NCBI GenBank assembly: GCA_028819475.1
Contig: JAPPLJ010000023.1
Location: 1-64,000, forward strand
DNA from: Rhodospirillaceae bacterium
GTDB lineage: Bacteria; Pseudomonadota; Alphaproteobacteria; Bin65
Length of the DNA stretch: 64,000 nt
Reading direction: 5' to 3'
Shown: one piece after another, positions 17,103-26,310 of the stretch
Layout: each line of letters begins with the position of its first letter
Numbering within the stretch: the first letter of the stretch is position 1
Notes under the pieces: generated by a model
Databases searched by the model: none
What the model saw: the letters and a program-made list of their open reading frames with translations, nothing else
What the model was told of the DNA's origin: nothing
Position numbers and translations under genes: made by a program

Positions 17103-17132
17103 AAAAACATTCCATCGAACCTGAATGTTTTT
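17103..17132. promoter_or_regulatory. Perfect 10-bp inverted repeat upstream of the TRAP binding-protein gene
   Basis: AAAAACATTC and GAATGTTTTT are separated by 10 bases and end 26 bases before the ATG at 17158. This is a typical repressor operator layout. The TetR gene at 19691 is the nearest candidate regulator. Confidence 0.55.
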
Positions 17133-17157
17133 CAGGCGGATGCCAAGGGAGGAATCC

Positions 17158-18282
17158 ATGACTTTTCGTTGGAGATGCGCGATTGCCGGAACGGCGATCG
17201 CCGCGGCGGCGATATCCCCCGCGTCGGGGCCCGCTTTCGGCAAGGAACTGCGGTACGGCACGTTCGTGCCGTCCATCACGACTTTCGTCAAGGAAACCGT
17301 CAAGACATTCGACGGGATCGAGAAGGCGACGAATGGCTCGCTCTCTTTCAAGACTTTCCCGAACGGCGAGGTTGTCAAGTTCCGGACAGCGTTCAAGGGC
17401 ATCGCGAGCGGAATCGTCGATATGGCTCACGTCGTGTGGGTGATTCACCCGACGGAGATGCCCCGGGCCAGCCTTGCCGCCCAAGCCCTGGCGTTCTCGG
17501 ACAACGCCATATCCGCCGCGGGAGCGGTCGCCGAGTTTCACATGGTGACCTGTGAGGGCTGTCAGAAGGAATACGCGAAGGCCAAGGTGATGCCGCTCGG
17601 CGGCGAGGCCGCCGCCCGCTACGTCCTGATGTGCTCCAAAGAGTTCAAGAGCGTCGACGATCTCAAGGGTGTTCGGGTACGCGCGGTCGGCGCCATGGCG
17701 CGCTGGGCGAAAGAGCTCGGCATGATCCCGACACGGATCGCCTCCACCGAGGTCCTCCAGAGCATGCAGCGCGGCGTCATCCAATGCGCGCTCGGCCTCC
17801 TGCCCTGGCTGAGCGCGTACAGCCTGAAGGACGCCACCAAGCACATCATCGATACCCGCAAGGGCGGGGCACTCGGCGGCAGTTCGTGGTGGATCAACAC
17901 ACGGACCTGGGCGAAGCTGAGTGCGGCGCACAAAAAGGCGATGCTCGACGCTATGCCCGGCCACATTTTTCGGCTGGTGTCGCTCGGCATGGTCGCCGAG
18001 GCCGAGGATGCGCGGGAGAAGGCGGTCGCCGCCGGCATCAAGGTGACCGACGGCGGTCCGGCCTACCTCGCGAAATGGAAAGCGTTCGGCGCCAAGGAAC
18101 GCAACACCCTCGTGGCGCTGGCCAAGAGGCGCAAAATTGCGAATCCGGAGAATTTCGTCGATTCGATGATCGGCGTTTTCGACACCTGGAACAAGCTGAT
18201 GGCCGGCAAGAAAAACGATCGGGCGCACTTCGAGAACCTGATCCGCACCCGCGTCATCGCCAAGAGCCCGCTGCTGAAGTGA
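17158..18282 (+). CDS. TRAP transporter substrate-binding protein (DctP type)
   Basis: 374 residues. A signal peptide (residues 1-25, ending GPAFG) directs it to the periplasm. The DctP fold is supported by GVRVRAVGAMARWAKELG and STEVLQSMQRGVIQ. The substrate is not readable, but neighbouring hydrolases and a CoA ligase suggest an organic acid. GGGAGGAA stands at ideal distance from the ATG at 17158. An ATG at 17125 is rejected because it would hide the signal peptide. Confidence 0.88.
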   Translation: MTFRWRCAIAGTAIAAAAISPASGPAFGKELRYGTFVPSITTFVKETVKTFDGIEKATNGSLSFKTFPNGEVVKFRTAFKGIASGIVDMAHVVWVIHPTEMPRASLAAQALAFSDNAISAAGAVAEFHMVTCEGCQKEYAKAKVMPLGGEAAARYVLMCSKEFKSVDDLKGVRVRAVGAMARWAKELGMIPTRIASTEVLQSMQRGVIQCALGLLPWLSAYSLKDATKHIIDTRKGGALGGSSWWINTRTWAKLSAAHKKAMLDAMPGHIFRLVSLGMVAEAEDAREKAVAAGIKVTDGGPAYLAKWKAFGAKERNTLVALAKRRKIANPENFVDSMIGVFDTWNKLMAGKKNDRAHFENLIRTRVIAKSPLLK

Positions 18283-18379
18283 TCGACGCAACGGGCGACG
18301 AACCCGGTCTCCGGGCCGGTTTCCTGCGGTTCGCGGAAGCCGGCCCGTCAGCCGGAGCACTGGAACGGGACGCTAACCG

Positions 18380-19519
18380 ATGCGGCGAAGCACAGAAAAG
18401 ATCCTGACCACCCATGCCGGCAGCCTTCCGGGAGACGAGCCGCGGGACCCTGGCGCAAAGGACTACGAGGAAAAGCTGAAACCCTGCGTCGAGGAGGTCG
18501 TAGGCCGGCAGCGCGAGACCGGCATCGATATCGTCAACGAAGGGGAATACACCAAGGGCGGCGACTGGCTGTCCTTTATGGACGGCCGCCTGGGGGGCTG
18601 CGAGGTCCGCACGGACCAGCGGATCGAGAATCCCGCCCTGCTGGGCAAGGACCGGGAAGAGTTCGCCGAATTTTACAAGTACGCCACCGAGACGGGCACC
18701 ATTGCCGGCTACATGCCCGGCCGCAGGGCCGGCGGCCCGCGCCGCACATGGTTCTGCATCGAGCCTTTCGCCTATATCGGTCAGGCGGCGCTGCAGCGGG
18801 AGCTTGATATCGTGACAGCGACCGCCGGGACGGAAGACGTGTTCCTTACCTCCACTGCGCCGGCCAGTCTGGAGCCCTTCTATCGGAACGAATATTACGA
18901 GTCCCAGGAGGCTTTCCTGTTCGGCATGGCCGAGGCGCTGAAGACCGAGTATCGGGCCATAATCGACGCCGGGTTGATCCTGCAAATCGACGATGCTTGG
19001 GTGCCGGTCGCATGGGACCGCTGGGGCATGCCCATGGGGCTGGACGGTTACCGGGACTGGTGCCGTATCCGCATCGACGCTCTGAACCACGCGCTCGAAG
19101 GAATTCCCGAAGATCGTGTCCGCTACCATTTTTGCTGGGGCAGTTGGCGCGGGCCTCACGCCTTCGACATCGAGCTCAAGTACATTGTCGACATCATGCT
19201 GTCGGTGAACGCCGGGGCCTACCTGATCGAGGCTGCCAATCCCCGGCATGAGCACGAGTATGTCGTTTGGGACGATGTGAAGCTGCCCGAGGGCAGGATC
19301 CTCGTCCCGGGAGTGGTCGCCCATTCGACCGACCTCATCGAGCATCCGGAGCTTGTTGCCCAGCGCATCCGGCGGTTCGCCGAGCGGGTGGGCAGGGAAA
19401 ATGTGATGGCGGGAACCGATTGCGGCTTGGGAGGCCGGTCCCATCCGCAAATCGCCTGGGCGAAGCTGAAATCCCTGGTCGAGGGGGCGGCACTGGCCTC
19501 CCGGTCGTTGGGGTATTGA
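18380..19519 (+). CDS. MetE-like methyltransferase (cobalamin-independent methionine synthase family)
   Basis: 379 residues, the size of stand-alone C-terminal MetE-like proteins. It begins with ILTTHAGSLP as in this family. Likely zinc ligands are the His and Cys of YHFCWG, a Glu near IEAANPRHEHEY, and the Cys of GTDCGLGGR. Family members move methyl or alkyl groups to or from thiols (homocysteine or coenzyme M), and many of these shorter forms are catabolic. The gene follows the TRAP binding-protein gene by 97 bases on the same strand. Confidence 0.8.
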   Translation: MRRSTEKILTTHAGSLPGDEPRDPGAKDYEEKLKPCVEEVVGRQRETGIDIVNEGEYTKGGDWLSFMDGRLGGCEVRTDQRIENPALLGKDREEFAEFYKYATETGTIAGYMPGRRAGGPRRTWFCIEPFAYIGQAALQRELDIVTATAGTEDVFLTSTAPASLEPFYRNEYYESQEAFLFGMAEALKTEYRAIIDAGLILQIDDAWVPVAWDRWGMPMGLDGYRDWCRIRIDALNHALEGIPEDRVRYHFCWGSWRGPHAFDIELKYIVDIMLSVNAGAYLIEAANPRHEHEYVVWDDVKLPEGRILVPGVVAHSTDLIEHPELVAQRIRRFAERVGRENVMAGTDCGLGGRSHPQIAWAKLKSLVEGAALASRSLGY

Positions 19520-19690
19520 TTTGTGGCGGTCCCGAGCAGCCTCCACCCGTCTTAATGTTCGGGGCCCGAGCATGCTTCGAAACGGCGATCTCAAATTTTT
19601 GCCAGGGCCCGTTTCCGTGGTAAGGGCCGATTCGGCGCCGTCCGGCGCCGACGGTCGGACACGTCCGATGCGAGAGGAATCCTGACGCCT

Positions 19691-20347
19691 ATGGCAGAAG
19701 CGGCGACACGGCTGGAACCGGAAAAGAAAATCCGGCTGACCCAGGTGGAACGCAGCAGCCGCACCCGCGCGAAGCTGATTGCCGCGACGCTCGACTGCGT
19801 GCGCGACCTCGGCTACGCGAACGTGACGACCACGGCGATCGCCGAGCGCGCCGGCGTTTCGCGGGGCGCCATGCAGCATCAGTTCTCAACCCGCACAGAG
19901 CTGCTGCTCGCGGTCATGGACGAGGTGGTGGATCAGCTGCAGCAGCCATTGGCGGCCGGTCCCGGCAGCTCCGCGACCCTGGAGGAGCGGACGGCTCTGA
20001 TCGTCGACCGTTACTGGTCGGTCTTTTCGAGCGGGCGCCTGCAGACGATTGTGGATATCTGGCTGGGCGCGCGGTCCGACCCCGAGTTGTTCGGCCCGCT
20101 ACGATCGCACATGCGGGCGATATTCCGGGCGCGGGACCGGTACTGGCACGAATTTTTCGCGGATCTCGACATACCCAATGATCGTCTCTCGGTCGCGCAC
20201 GAACTGACCAGCGCGACTGCGAGGGGCCTGGCGCTACGCAAGACGTTCGACGAAAGCAGGACACGCGTGGGAACCCCGGTCGAGATCGAAGCCCTCAAGC
20301 TGTGCATCGTTGCAATCCTCAAGGGCGACGTCGCAATCGGGACCTGA
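19691..20347 (+). CDS. TetR-family transcriptional regulator
   Basis: 218 residues. The N-terminal helix-turn-helix (residues about 20-65) contains ATLDCVRDLGYANVTTTAIA and GVSRGAMQHQF. The C-terminal part is the ligand-binding helical domain. It probably represses nearby catabolic genes when the inducer is absent; the operator could be the inverted repeat at 17103-17132. It lies 171 bases after the MetE-like gene. Confidence 0.85.
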   Translation: MAEAATRLEPEKKIRLTQVERSSRTRAKLIAATLDCVRDLGYANVTTTAIAERAGVSRGAMQHQFSTRTELLLAVMDEVVDQLQQPLAAGPGSSATLEERTALIVDRYWSVFSSGRLQTIVDIWLGARSDPELFGPLRSHMRAIFRARDRYWHEFFADLDIPNDRLSVAHELTSATARGLALRKTFDESRTRVGTPVEIEALKLCIVAILKGDVAIGT

Positions 20348-20369
20348 TGTCTCTCGCCCGGCGTTTTGC

Positions 20370-21347
20370 CTATCGAAGCGGTCCGATGTATCTGCGGAGG
20401 AACGCGTTCGATTCCCGATTGACCTCTTTCTCTACATCATCGTCCACAAAGCCGTGCGCCTGACATTCGCAAATTCTTTGCGAAACCTCGACTCCAGCGT
20501 CGCGAAGCCGATTGGTATAGGCCGTCATCTCGTCCCTGAGAATTTCGAACTCTCCGTTGACGATCCGTGCCGGGGCGACGCCGCGAAGCGACGGCGCGAG
20601 GATCGGTGAGGCCTGCCACTCGAAGCGCTGCTCGGCGAACTCGAGATACTCTCCGATCACATAGAGATTCGAATCCCGGGTGAGGAGATATCCGTTCTGG
20701 AACTCGAAATGCGAGGCGTAATCGCAGCGCAGGTCTACAATCGTGAAATACAGGAATTGCACGGCGAGCGGCAGGCCGGCATCGCGGCACATGATGGCCA
20801 TGACCGCCGAAAAATTGCCGCCGGTACAGCCGCCGCCAATTCCGATCCTGTTCGCATCGCCCCCGATCGCGTCGGCGTTTTCGAAGACCCACTGCGTTAC
20901 AGCCCAACAATCGTCGATCGTCGCCGGGTATTTGTGCTCAGGTGCAACGCGAAAGTCGGGATGGACGACAACGCAGTCCAGTTCGCTGGCGCGCGTCCTT
21001 GCTTCGCTCAGATCGCCGAGGCCGCTGCGGCCGATAAATCCGCCGGCATGGAGATTGATATATATGCCGAAAGGCCCGTCCCCTTCCGGCGCGATCACCG
21101 CCGCGGGGATAGGTCCCGACGGGCCGGGTATCTTGATCGTTTCGACCGAACGGTTTTCCGGACCGCCCGCCGAGTCGACGGGCGCGTCGGCGTACGGGCG
21201 CAGGAGCTGCGGCCCCAGCTGCCTCAGGGCCCGCGGGTTCCGGAGGCTGTCCTCATACCGTTTTTTTCCCTCCGGCGTACACCGGGCGAGGTTCGCCTCG
21301 CGTCTTTCCGCCGAGGTCAGAATGCTGAAATCGGAAAGGTCGGCCAC
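20370..21347 (-). CDS. HSL-type alpha/beta hydrolase with Cys nucleophile
   Basis: 325 residues from the GTG at 21347, which is preceded by GGGAGAA; the frame is open further upstream but without a protein-like pattern. HAGG (100-103) replaces the usual HGGG oxyanion motif. The nucleophile motif GDSAGG reads GGCTGG, placing Cys at 174 instead of Ser. His follows in CQAHGF near the C-terminus, and the acid is probably a Glu in EILRDE. Relatives are carboxylesterases. Cys-nucleophile alpha/beta hydrolases such as dienelactone hydrolase exist, so it may act on a lactone or thioester-like substrate. Confidence 0.78.
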   Translation of the reverse strand: MADLSDFSILTSAERREANLARCTPEGKKRYEDSLRNPRALRQLGPQLLRPYADAPVDSAGGPENRSVETIKIPGPSGPIPAAVIAPEGDGPFGIYINLHAGGFIGRSGLGDLSEARTRASELDCVVVHPDFRVAPEHKYPATIDDCWAVTQWVFENADAIGGDANRIGIGGGCTGGNFSAVMAIMCRDAGLPLAVQFLYFTIVDLRCDYASHFEFQNGYLLTRDSNLYVIGEYLEFAEQRFEWQASPILAPSLRGVAPARIVNGEFEILRDEMTAYTNRLRDAGVEVSQRICECQAHGFVDDDVEKEVNRESNAFLRRYIGPLR

Positions 21348-21557
21348 AGCGCGTTCTCCCCTGCAAATTTTTCCGGTCTCATTATCGCTCGCGAAATCGC
21401 GGGCACACAGGCGCGCCCGCGGAATTTGTGTGTGTCCGGACCAGGCGAACAGCAAACATACTGATCGGTCCAACCCGCGCCCCGCGGCATGGATTGGGGA
21501 CGATCTTTCATCGCCGCCCGCGGTTTGGTTCCGAAGGGCAAGCATATCCGAACGGCT

Positions 21558-21586
21558 TGACACCCGCCATCCAAGAGCATAGCAAC
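21558..21586 (+). promoter_or_regulatory. Weak promoter candidate before the alpha/beta hydrolase operon
   Basis: TTGACA (21558-21563) is followed after 17 bases by TAGCAA, a poor -10. It lies about 90 bases before the ATG at 21677. The AT-rich stretch 21590-21630 may hold a better -10. Confidence 0.3.
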
Positions 21587-21676
21587 ATCCAATCAGTATT
21601 GCTTGTTTTTAACATTGTACCGCTTCGCCGTTTTGTCCGGCAATCGGCGATTGCGCGGTACAGCAAGGGATCGGCT

Positions 21677-22549
21677 ATGCCCTTTGCAGCGTCGGGCGAA
21701 GCGAAAATCTTTTACGACGTCGATGGAGACGGCCCGCCGCTGGTCTTTCTTCATGGCGGGGGCAGCAACGGCGCCGGATGGTGGCGGCAGATCGGGCATT
21801 TCCGGCAGACCCGTCGTTGCATCGTGATCGACAACCGGTGTTTCGGCCGGTCAGAGCCGGTCGACCCGTCGATCTACTGGCCGAAGCTGTTCGTCAACGA
21901 CGTCCTGGCGGTCCTGGACCGGTTGGACATTGCCGCCGCGCCGTTCGTCTGCCAATCGCTCGGGGGCTGGACCGGGCTGCGCCTGGCGCTGTCCCATCCC
22001 GACCGGATCACCCACCTGGTCGTCAGCAGTTCGCCGATGGGGATCGACAGCCGGGAGGCCATGGCCGATGCGCAGCGTTTTGCGCGGAGCGTCGGCAAGG
22101 AAGGGCAGGATATAGAAACGGCGGCGCTGGGTGCTTCGTTCCGGCAGCAGCATCCGGAACTGATCTGGCTCTATCGCCAGATCAGCGCCTTCAACCGGCT
22201 CAACGATCGCGGCGACGGCGGGCCGTTGCCCGTGCATGAACGAACCCGCCGCCTCTTTGCGCCGGACTATGTCGTCTCGAAGGAACGGCTTGCCGAGGTC
22301 GTCTGCCCGACGCTGCTCATCGCTGGCGCCGAGGACCGCATCGTCACATCCCGGACGGCAAAGGGCTTCGCTGACCTGATCCCCGGCGCCGAGTATGCGC
22401 AGATCGAAGGCGCGGGGCATTCGCCCTATTTCGAGACCCCGGAACGCTACAACGAAATCGTCTCGTCCTTCCTGGCGCGCCACGCGGCGACGGATCGAGG
22501 AAGGTTCGAAGCCGACGTGGCGCCGGAAAGGGGAACCGAACAGGCGTGA
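21677..22549 (+). CDS. Alpha/beta hydrolase (meta-cleavage-product hydrolase-like)
   Basis: 290 residues. It has the oxyanion segment LVFLHGGGSNG, nucleophile Ser in VCQSLGGW, acid Asp in AGAEDRIV and His in GAGHSPYFE, a full catalytic triad. Relatives cleave C-C bonds of ring-fission products or hydrolyse esters. AAGGGA precedes the ATG at 21677. The stop overlaps the GTG start of the CoA-ligase gene, so the two are translated together. Confidence 0.82.
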   Translation: MPFAASGEAKIFYDVDGDGPPLVFLHGGGSNGAGWWRQIGHFRQTRRCIVIDNRCFGRSEPVDPSIYWPKLFVNDVLAVLDRLDIAAAPFVCQSLGGWTGLRLALSHPDRITHLVVSSSPMGIDSREAMADAQRFARSVGKEGQDIETAALGASFRQQHPELIWLYRQISAFNRLNDRGDGGPLPVHERTRRLFAPDYVVSKERLAEVVCPTLLIAGAEDRIVTSRTAKGFADLIPGAEYAQIEGAGHSPYFETPERYNEIVSSFLARHAATDRGRFEADVAPERGTEQA

Positions 22550-24624
22550 CCGGCAACAGCATCCGTAAGATGATGGGCGCGCGGTCGATCGCGATCGTGG
22601 GTGCTTCGGAGCGCAATCCGTGGAGCACGACGATATTCGAGGGCCTTCGGACGACGGGATTCCCGGGCCCGGTGTTCCCGCTGAATGCGAATCGGGACGA
22701 GGTGTGGGGTGCAAAATGCTACCGCGCTTTCGCCGATCTTCCCGAAACTCCCGACCATGCCGCAATTTTTCTGCATGCCGAGGCGGCGATTGAGCAGGTG
22801 CGGTACGCGGCTGAGGCCGGCGTGGGGAGCGCGACACTCATTGCCGCCGGGTTCGGCGAGGCCGACGACGAAGAAGGCAAGGCCCGGCGCGAAGCGTTGC
22901 GGGCTGCCTTAGAGGGCCGGGACTTTCGCCTGTGCGGCCCCAATTGCATGGGTTTCGTCGCCCCGCGCGAGCGTATTCTGACCTTCCCGCACCCGCGCCT
23001 GGCCGGCGAGATCGTTCCCGGTAACCTGGGGTTCGTTTCTCAGAGCGGCGGCAACTTGCAGTTCTTCCTGCTCGCCGGCGCCGAACGCGGGCTCGGCATC
23101 AGTTATGCCGTAGCGAGCGGCAACGAGCTTGATCTCGATCTGGCCGATTATCTGAACTTCATGATCGAGGACGAGGCAACGGCCGCGGTCTGCCTTTTCA
23201 TCGAAGGGGTGCGCCGGCCTGCGGAATTCCTGCGGGCGTGCAAAAGAGCCTACGCCCGCCGCAAGCCGATCATCGTGCTGAAGACGGGACGAACGCAAGA
23301 GTCGGCCGAAGCCGCCCGCTCTCACACTGGTGCGGTGGCCGGCGACGACCGGGTGTTCGACGCCGTTTGCGACCGGTACCGGCTGATCCGCGTCGATTCG
23401 CTGGACGAGATGCTCGAGATCGCCCTGTGCGTCGCGCACGGCCGGCTGCCGCGCGGTAAGCGGACGTTTTTCGTCACCCTGTCGGGTGGCATGAAGGAAC
23501 TGATCCTAGACGAGACCGCGCGCCGGGACGTGGCGATGGCGTCGATCGCGCCGGCAACGGGCGTCGAAATCGCGCCGCGGCTGCTCGAAGACACCGCGAT
23601 CGAGAATCCGCTCGATCTCGGCGCTGCCGGTTTTCGCGACGAAGGGAATTTCGCGGAAATCTGCCGCTCGATCGCTGCCGACCGGAGCGTCGATCTGTTG
23701 GCGGTGCACGGCCTGCTGCCCAGGGTGAAGAACGAACCGCCGGTACAGGATCCGAAGACTTTCCGACAACTGGTCGAGACCGCGGACATTCCGGTCATCG
23801 GCATGTCGCGGATCGGACACTCGGTCAACGACCGGGGGCGCAAGTTTCGTGAGGCGGCGGGGATGCCGTTCCTGCAGGGCATTCCCGGCGCGATGTCCGC
23901 GGTCAAGGCTCTCGCGTCATACAGTGTTGAACGTGAAATTCCCGACACGCTTCAGGGGCGGGGGGAGCCGTCCGGTCCGCCGCCGTCCAAGGATGAATTG
24001 CGCAGGCTTCTGGTTGACCATGGCGTGCCGCTGCCCCTCGGCGGAATCGCGACGTCGGCAGATGAGGCTGCCGAGATCGCCGACCGGCTCGGCTATCCGG
24101 TGGCGGTCAAGCTGGACTCGCGAAAGATCCTGCACAAGACGGAAGCCGGCGGTGTCGCATTGAACCTCCGGTCGGACGTTGAAGTCCGTGCCGCCGCGTC
24201 GTCCATGTCGAAAAGGGCGGCGGCCGCCGCCGGCGCAGATGCGGTTGACGGTTTCCTGATTCAGCGGATGGTCAAGGGTCTCGAAATGATGATCGGCTTC
24301 CGCGAAGACCCGCAATTCGGCCCCTTCGCACTGATCGGCTTCGGCGGCGTCCTAGTCGAATTGCTCGACGATGTTGCGCTGCGCCTCCTGCCGCTGTCCG
24401 AGGCATGTGTGCGCGACATGTTGCGCTCGCTGAAAGGCGCCAAATTGCTGGACGGTCATCGCGGAACGGCGCCCAGGGACACCGACGCCCTCGTCCGTAC
24501 CGCCCTGGCGCTCGAACGGGCGTTTCTGACGTGCCGGAATACGGTTCGGGACCTGGAAGCGAACCCGGTCATCGTCGGCGAAGCCGGCGAGGGCGTCTGG
24601 GCGGTCGATGTCCGCGCCACTTGA
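22546..24624 (+). CDS. NDP-forming acyl-CoA synthetase (alpha-beta fusion)
   Basis: 692 residues. The N-terminal CoA-binding domain has IVGASERNPWSTTIFEGL. The succinyl-CoA-synthetase-like part has the SQSGG motif and the phospho-His segment RSHTGAVAGDD. The C-terminal ATP-grasp domain has VKLDSRKILHKTEAGGVALN. It makes acyl-CoA from a free acid and CoA using ATP, giving ADP and phosphate. It starts at GTG overlapping the previous stop. In this island it may activate the imported or released acid. Confidence 0.88.
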   Translation: MTGNSIRKMMGARSIAIVGASERNPWSTTIFEGLRTTGFPGPVFPLNANRDEVWGAKCYRAFADLPETPDHAAIFLHAEAAIEQVRYAAEAGVGSATLIAAGFGEADDEEGKARREALRAALEGRDFRLCGPNCMGFVAPRERILTFPHPRLAGEIVPGNLGFVSQSGGNLQFFLLAGAERGLGISYAVASGNELDLDLADYLNFMIEDEATAAVCLFIEGVRRPAEFLRACKRAYARRKPIIVLKTGRTQESAEAARSHTGAVAGDDRVFDAVCDRYRLIRVDSLDEMLEIALCVAHGRLPRGKRTFFVTLSGGMKELILDETARRDVAMASIAPATGVEIAPRLLEDTAIENPLDLGAAGFRDEGNFAEICRSIAADRSVDLLAVHGLLPRVKNEPPVQDPKTFRQLVETADIPVIGMSRIGHSVNDRGRKFREAAGMPFLQGIPGAMSAVKALASYSVEREIPDTLQGRGEPSGPPPSKDELRRLLVDHGVPLPLGGIATSADEAAEIADRLGYPVAVKLDSRKILHKTEAGGVALNLRSDVEVRAAASSMSKRAAAAAGADAVDGFLIQRMVKGLEMMIGFREDPQFGPFALIGFGGVLVELLDDVALRLLPLSEACVRDMLRSLKGAKLLDGHRGTAPRDTDALVRTALALERAFLTCRNTVRDLEANPVIVGEAGEGVWAVDVRAT

Positions 24625-24688
24625 AGCGTCTTCGGATTTTCCTGCTGGCACTGGCCAGAGACCGCCTCGTCAATTACCCCGGTGGAGC

Positions 24689-25666
24689 ATGATCGCATCT
24701 GAACCGCCCGCGCTCACCCGCATCGACGTCCATCACCATGTCGTGCCCGATTTCTACGTCGAGGCTTTGGCGCGCGTTGGGGTGACTGGAGGCGGCGGCG
24801 CGCCGTTGCCTGTGGATTGGACAGCCGACAGAGCATTGGAGGTGATGAATCGGCACGGTATCGCGATGGCCATCGCCTCGATCTCGGCGCCCGGCGTGCA
24901 TTTCGGCGATCCAGCTTCGGCGCAGCAGCTGGCGCGGCGCTGCAACGAGTTCGTCGCCGAACTGGCGGACCGGTATCCGGGCCGATTCGGCGGCTTCGCA
25001 ATACTGCCCCTGCCCGACGTCGACGCGTCTCTCAAAGAGCTCGAATACGCGCTCGACACGCTTCGCCTCGATGGCGTTATCCTGCTGTCGAGCATCCGGG
25101 GCGGTTACCGGCCCGCCGCGCCGCGCTTCGCGGATCTGTTCGACGAGCTCAATCGTCGGCGGTCAATCGTCTTTCTCCACCCGGACCGGCTTCCCGAAGA
25201 CCAGGATGCGCACAGCCCGGTGCCGCCGTATTTGGTCGATTTCGTTTACGACACGACCCGGGCGGTGGCGGAGCTGATCTATTCGGGCACCCTTCACAGG
25301 ACACCCGAAGTCGACCTGATTGTCGCCCATGCCGGCGGGACCGTGCCCTACATCGCCTGGCGCCTGGTCCAGCTCGAGAAGCGGCCGCAGTATCGCGACC
25401 GGTTGCCCGAAGGCGTGATGCACTATCTGAGACGGTTCTACTACGACACCGCCCTGTCGGCGTCGCGCTACCCCCTGAGTTGTCTGCGAGAACTCGCGGG
25501 GCCGTCCAAGATACTCTTCGGTTCGGATTATGCCTTCGTTCCGGAAGCGGTCGTTGAAGCAAGCGTTCGGCGCCTGAAAGAATATCGAGGATTCGACGAT
25601 ACCAGCCTCGCCGATGTCGAGCAGGGTAATGCCAAGCGGCTGTTCCGTCGGTTCGATGCCGGGTAG
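24689..25666 (+). CDS. Amidohydrolase-family decarboxylase (ACMSD-like)
   Basis: 325 residues. Metal ligands fit the family: HHH in RIDVHHHVVPD near the N-terminus, His in IVAHAGGTVPY, and Asp in LFGSDYAFVP. Relatives decarboxylate aromatic or muconate-type acids without oxygen (ACMS decarboxylase, LigW). The ATG at 24689 follows GGTGGAG. It is the last gene of the hydrolase / CoA-ligase / amidohydrolase run, 64 bases after the ligase stop. Confidence 0.82.
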   Translation: MIASEPPALTRIDVHHHVVPDFYVEALARVGVTGGGGAPLPVDWTADRALEVMNRHGIAMAIASISAPGVHFGDPASAQQLARRCNEFVAELADRYPGRFGGFAILPLPDVDASLKELEYALDTLRLDGVILLSSIRGGYRPAAPRFADLFDELNRRRSIVFLHPDRLPEDQDAHSPVPPYLVDFVYDTTRAVAELIYSGTLHRTPEVDLIVAHAGGTVPYIAWRLVQLEKRPQYRDRLPEGVMHYLRRFYYDTALSASRYPLSCLRELAGPSKILFGSDYAFVPEAVVEASVRRLKEYRGFDDTSLADVEQGNAKRLFRRFDAG

Positions 25667-26310
25667 GAGCCCCACGGCGTTCGGCAGCCGCACCTAGCCC
25701 CCACGGATCGAACGAAATCAAGAGTAGGCTCACTGAGCAATTTCAAGGCGGCGTGCCGAACGACGGCTGAGAATCGCTGATTGGACCTGTTCGGCAATAG
25801 CGGCACATACTCATGCGCTGTCCTTGTTGAACGTGGAGAACCGGCGCAGTCATGGGCTAACTCGTGGGCGCAATCGACAAGCCCGGAATTTGATGAGGGG
25901 TTCACAATTCCTAGGGCTACAGACGTTCGAGGCATCATCGGGAAGTCTGGTGGCGATACATCCAGGATACAATAACTTCATTAATCATACTGTTAAAAAG
26001 GCTCAGATTAGGATCTCAATCAATTGCCGGTCTCCGTGGTTGCGAGCCCCCGCTCAAAAGGTCGTAACGATCTCGCGGACCGTTCCTTGCCCAACAAAAA
26101 ATAGTCGTGTTGGGCAAAACTGCCCCTTGGGCCGCTCCTGGCCGCTGAGCCCGGTGGGCGGGACCGCGTGAGCGTCTTGCGGGCCGCCGATCGGCCCGGC
26201 AAATCTTTGGTCATGCTTGACCCAGAGGGCGCAGATCTGATCGCCGGGCATCGGCCCGGGTGACAGTCGTGGTGCAGGTGCGGTTCCTGCCCGTGACCCC
26301 GTCTCCACGC
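25667..26310. other. Gap with a possible decayed oxidoreductase tail
   Basis: No intact gene. On the minus strand near 26054-26100 a frame ends GTVREIVTTF and stop, resembling the end of the next gene's product (DVFGKIVATF and stop). This may be a scrap of a duplicated 3' end. 25690-26050 is lower in GC and unexplained. Confidence 0.35.
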
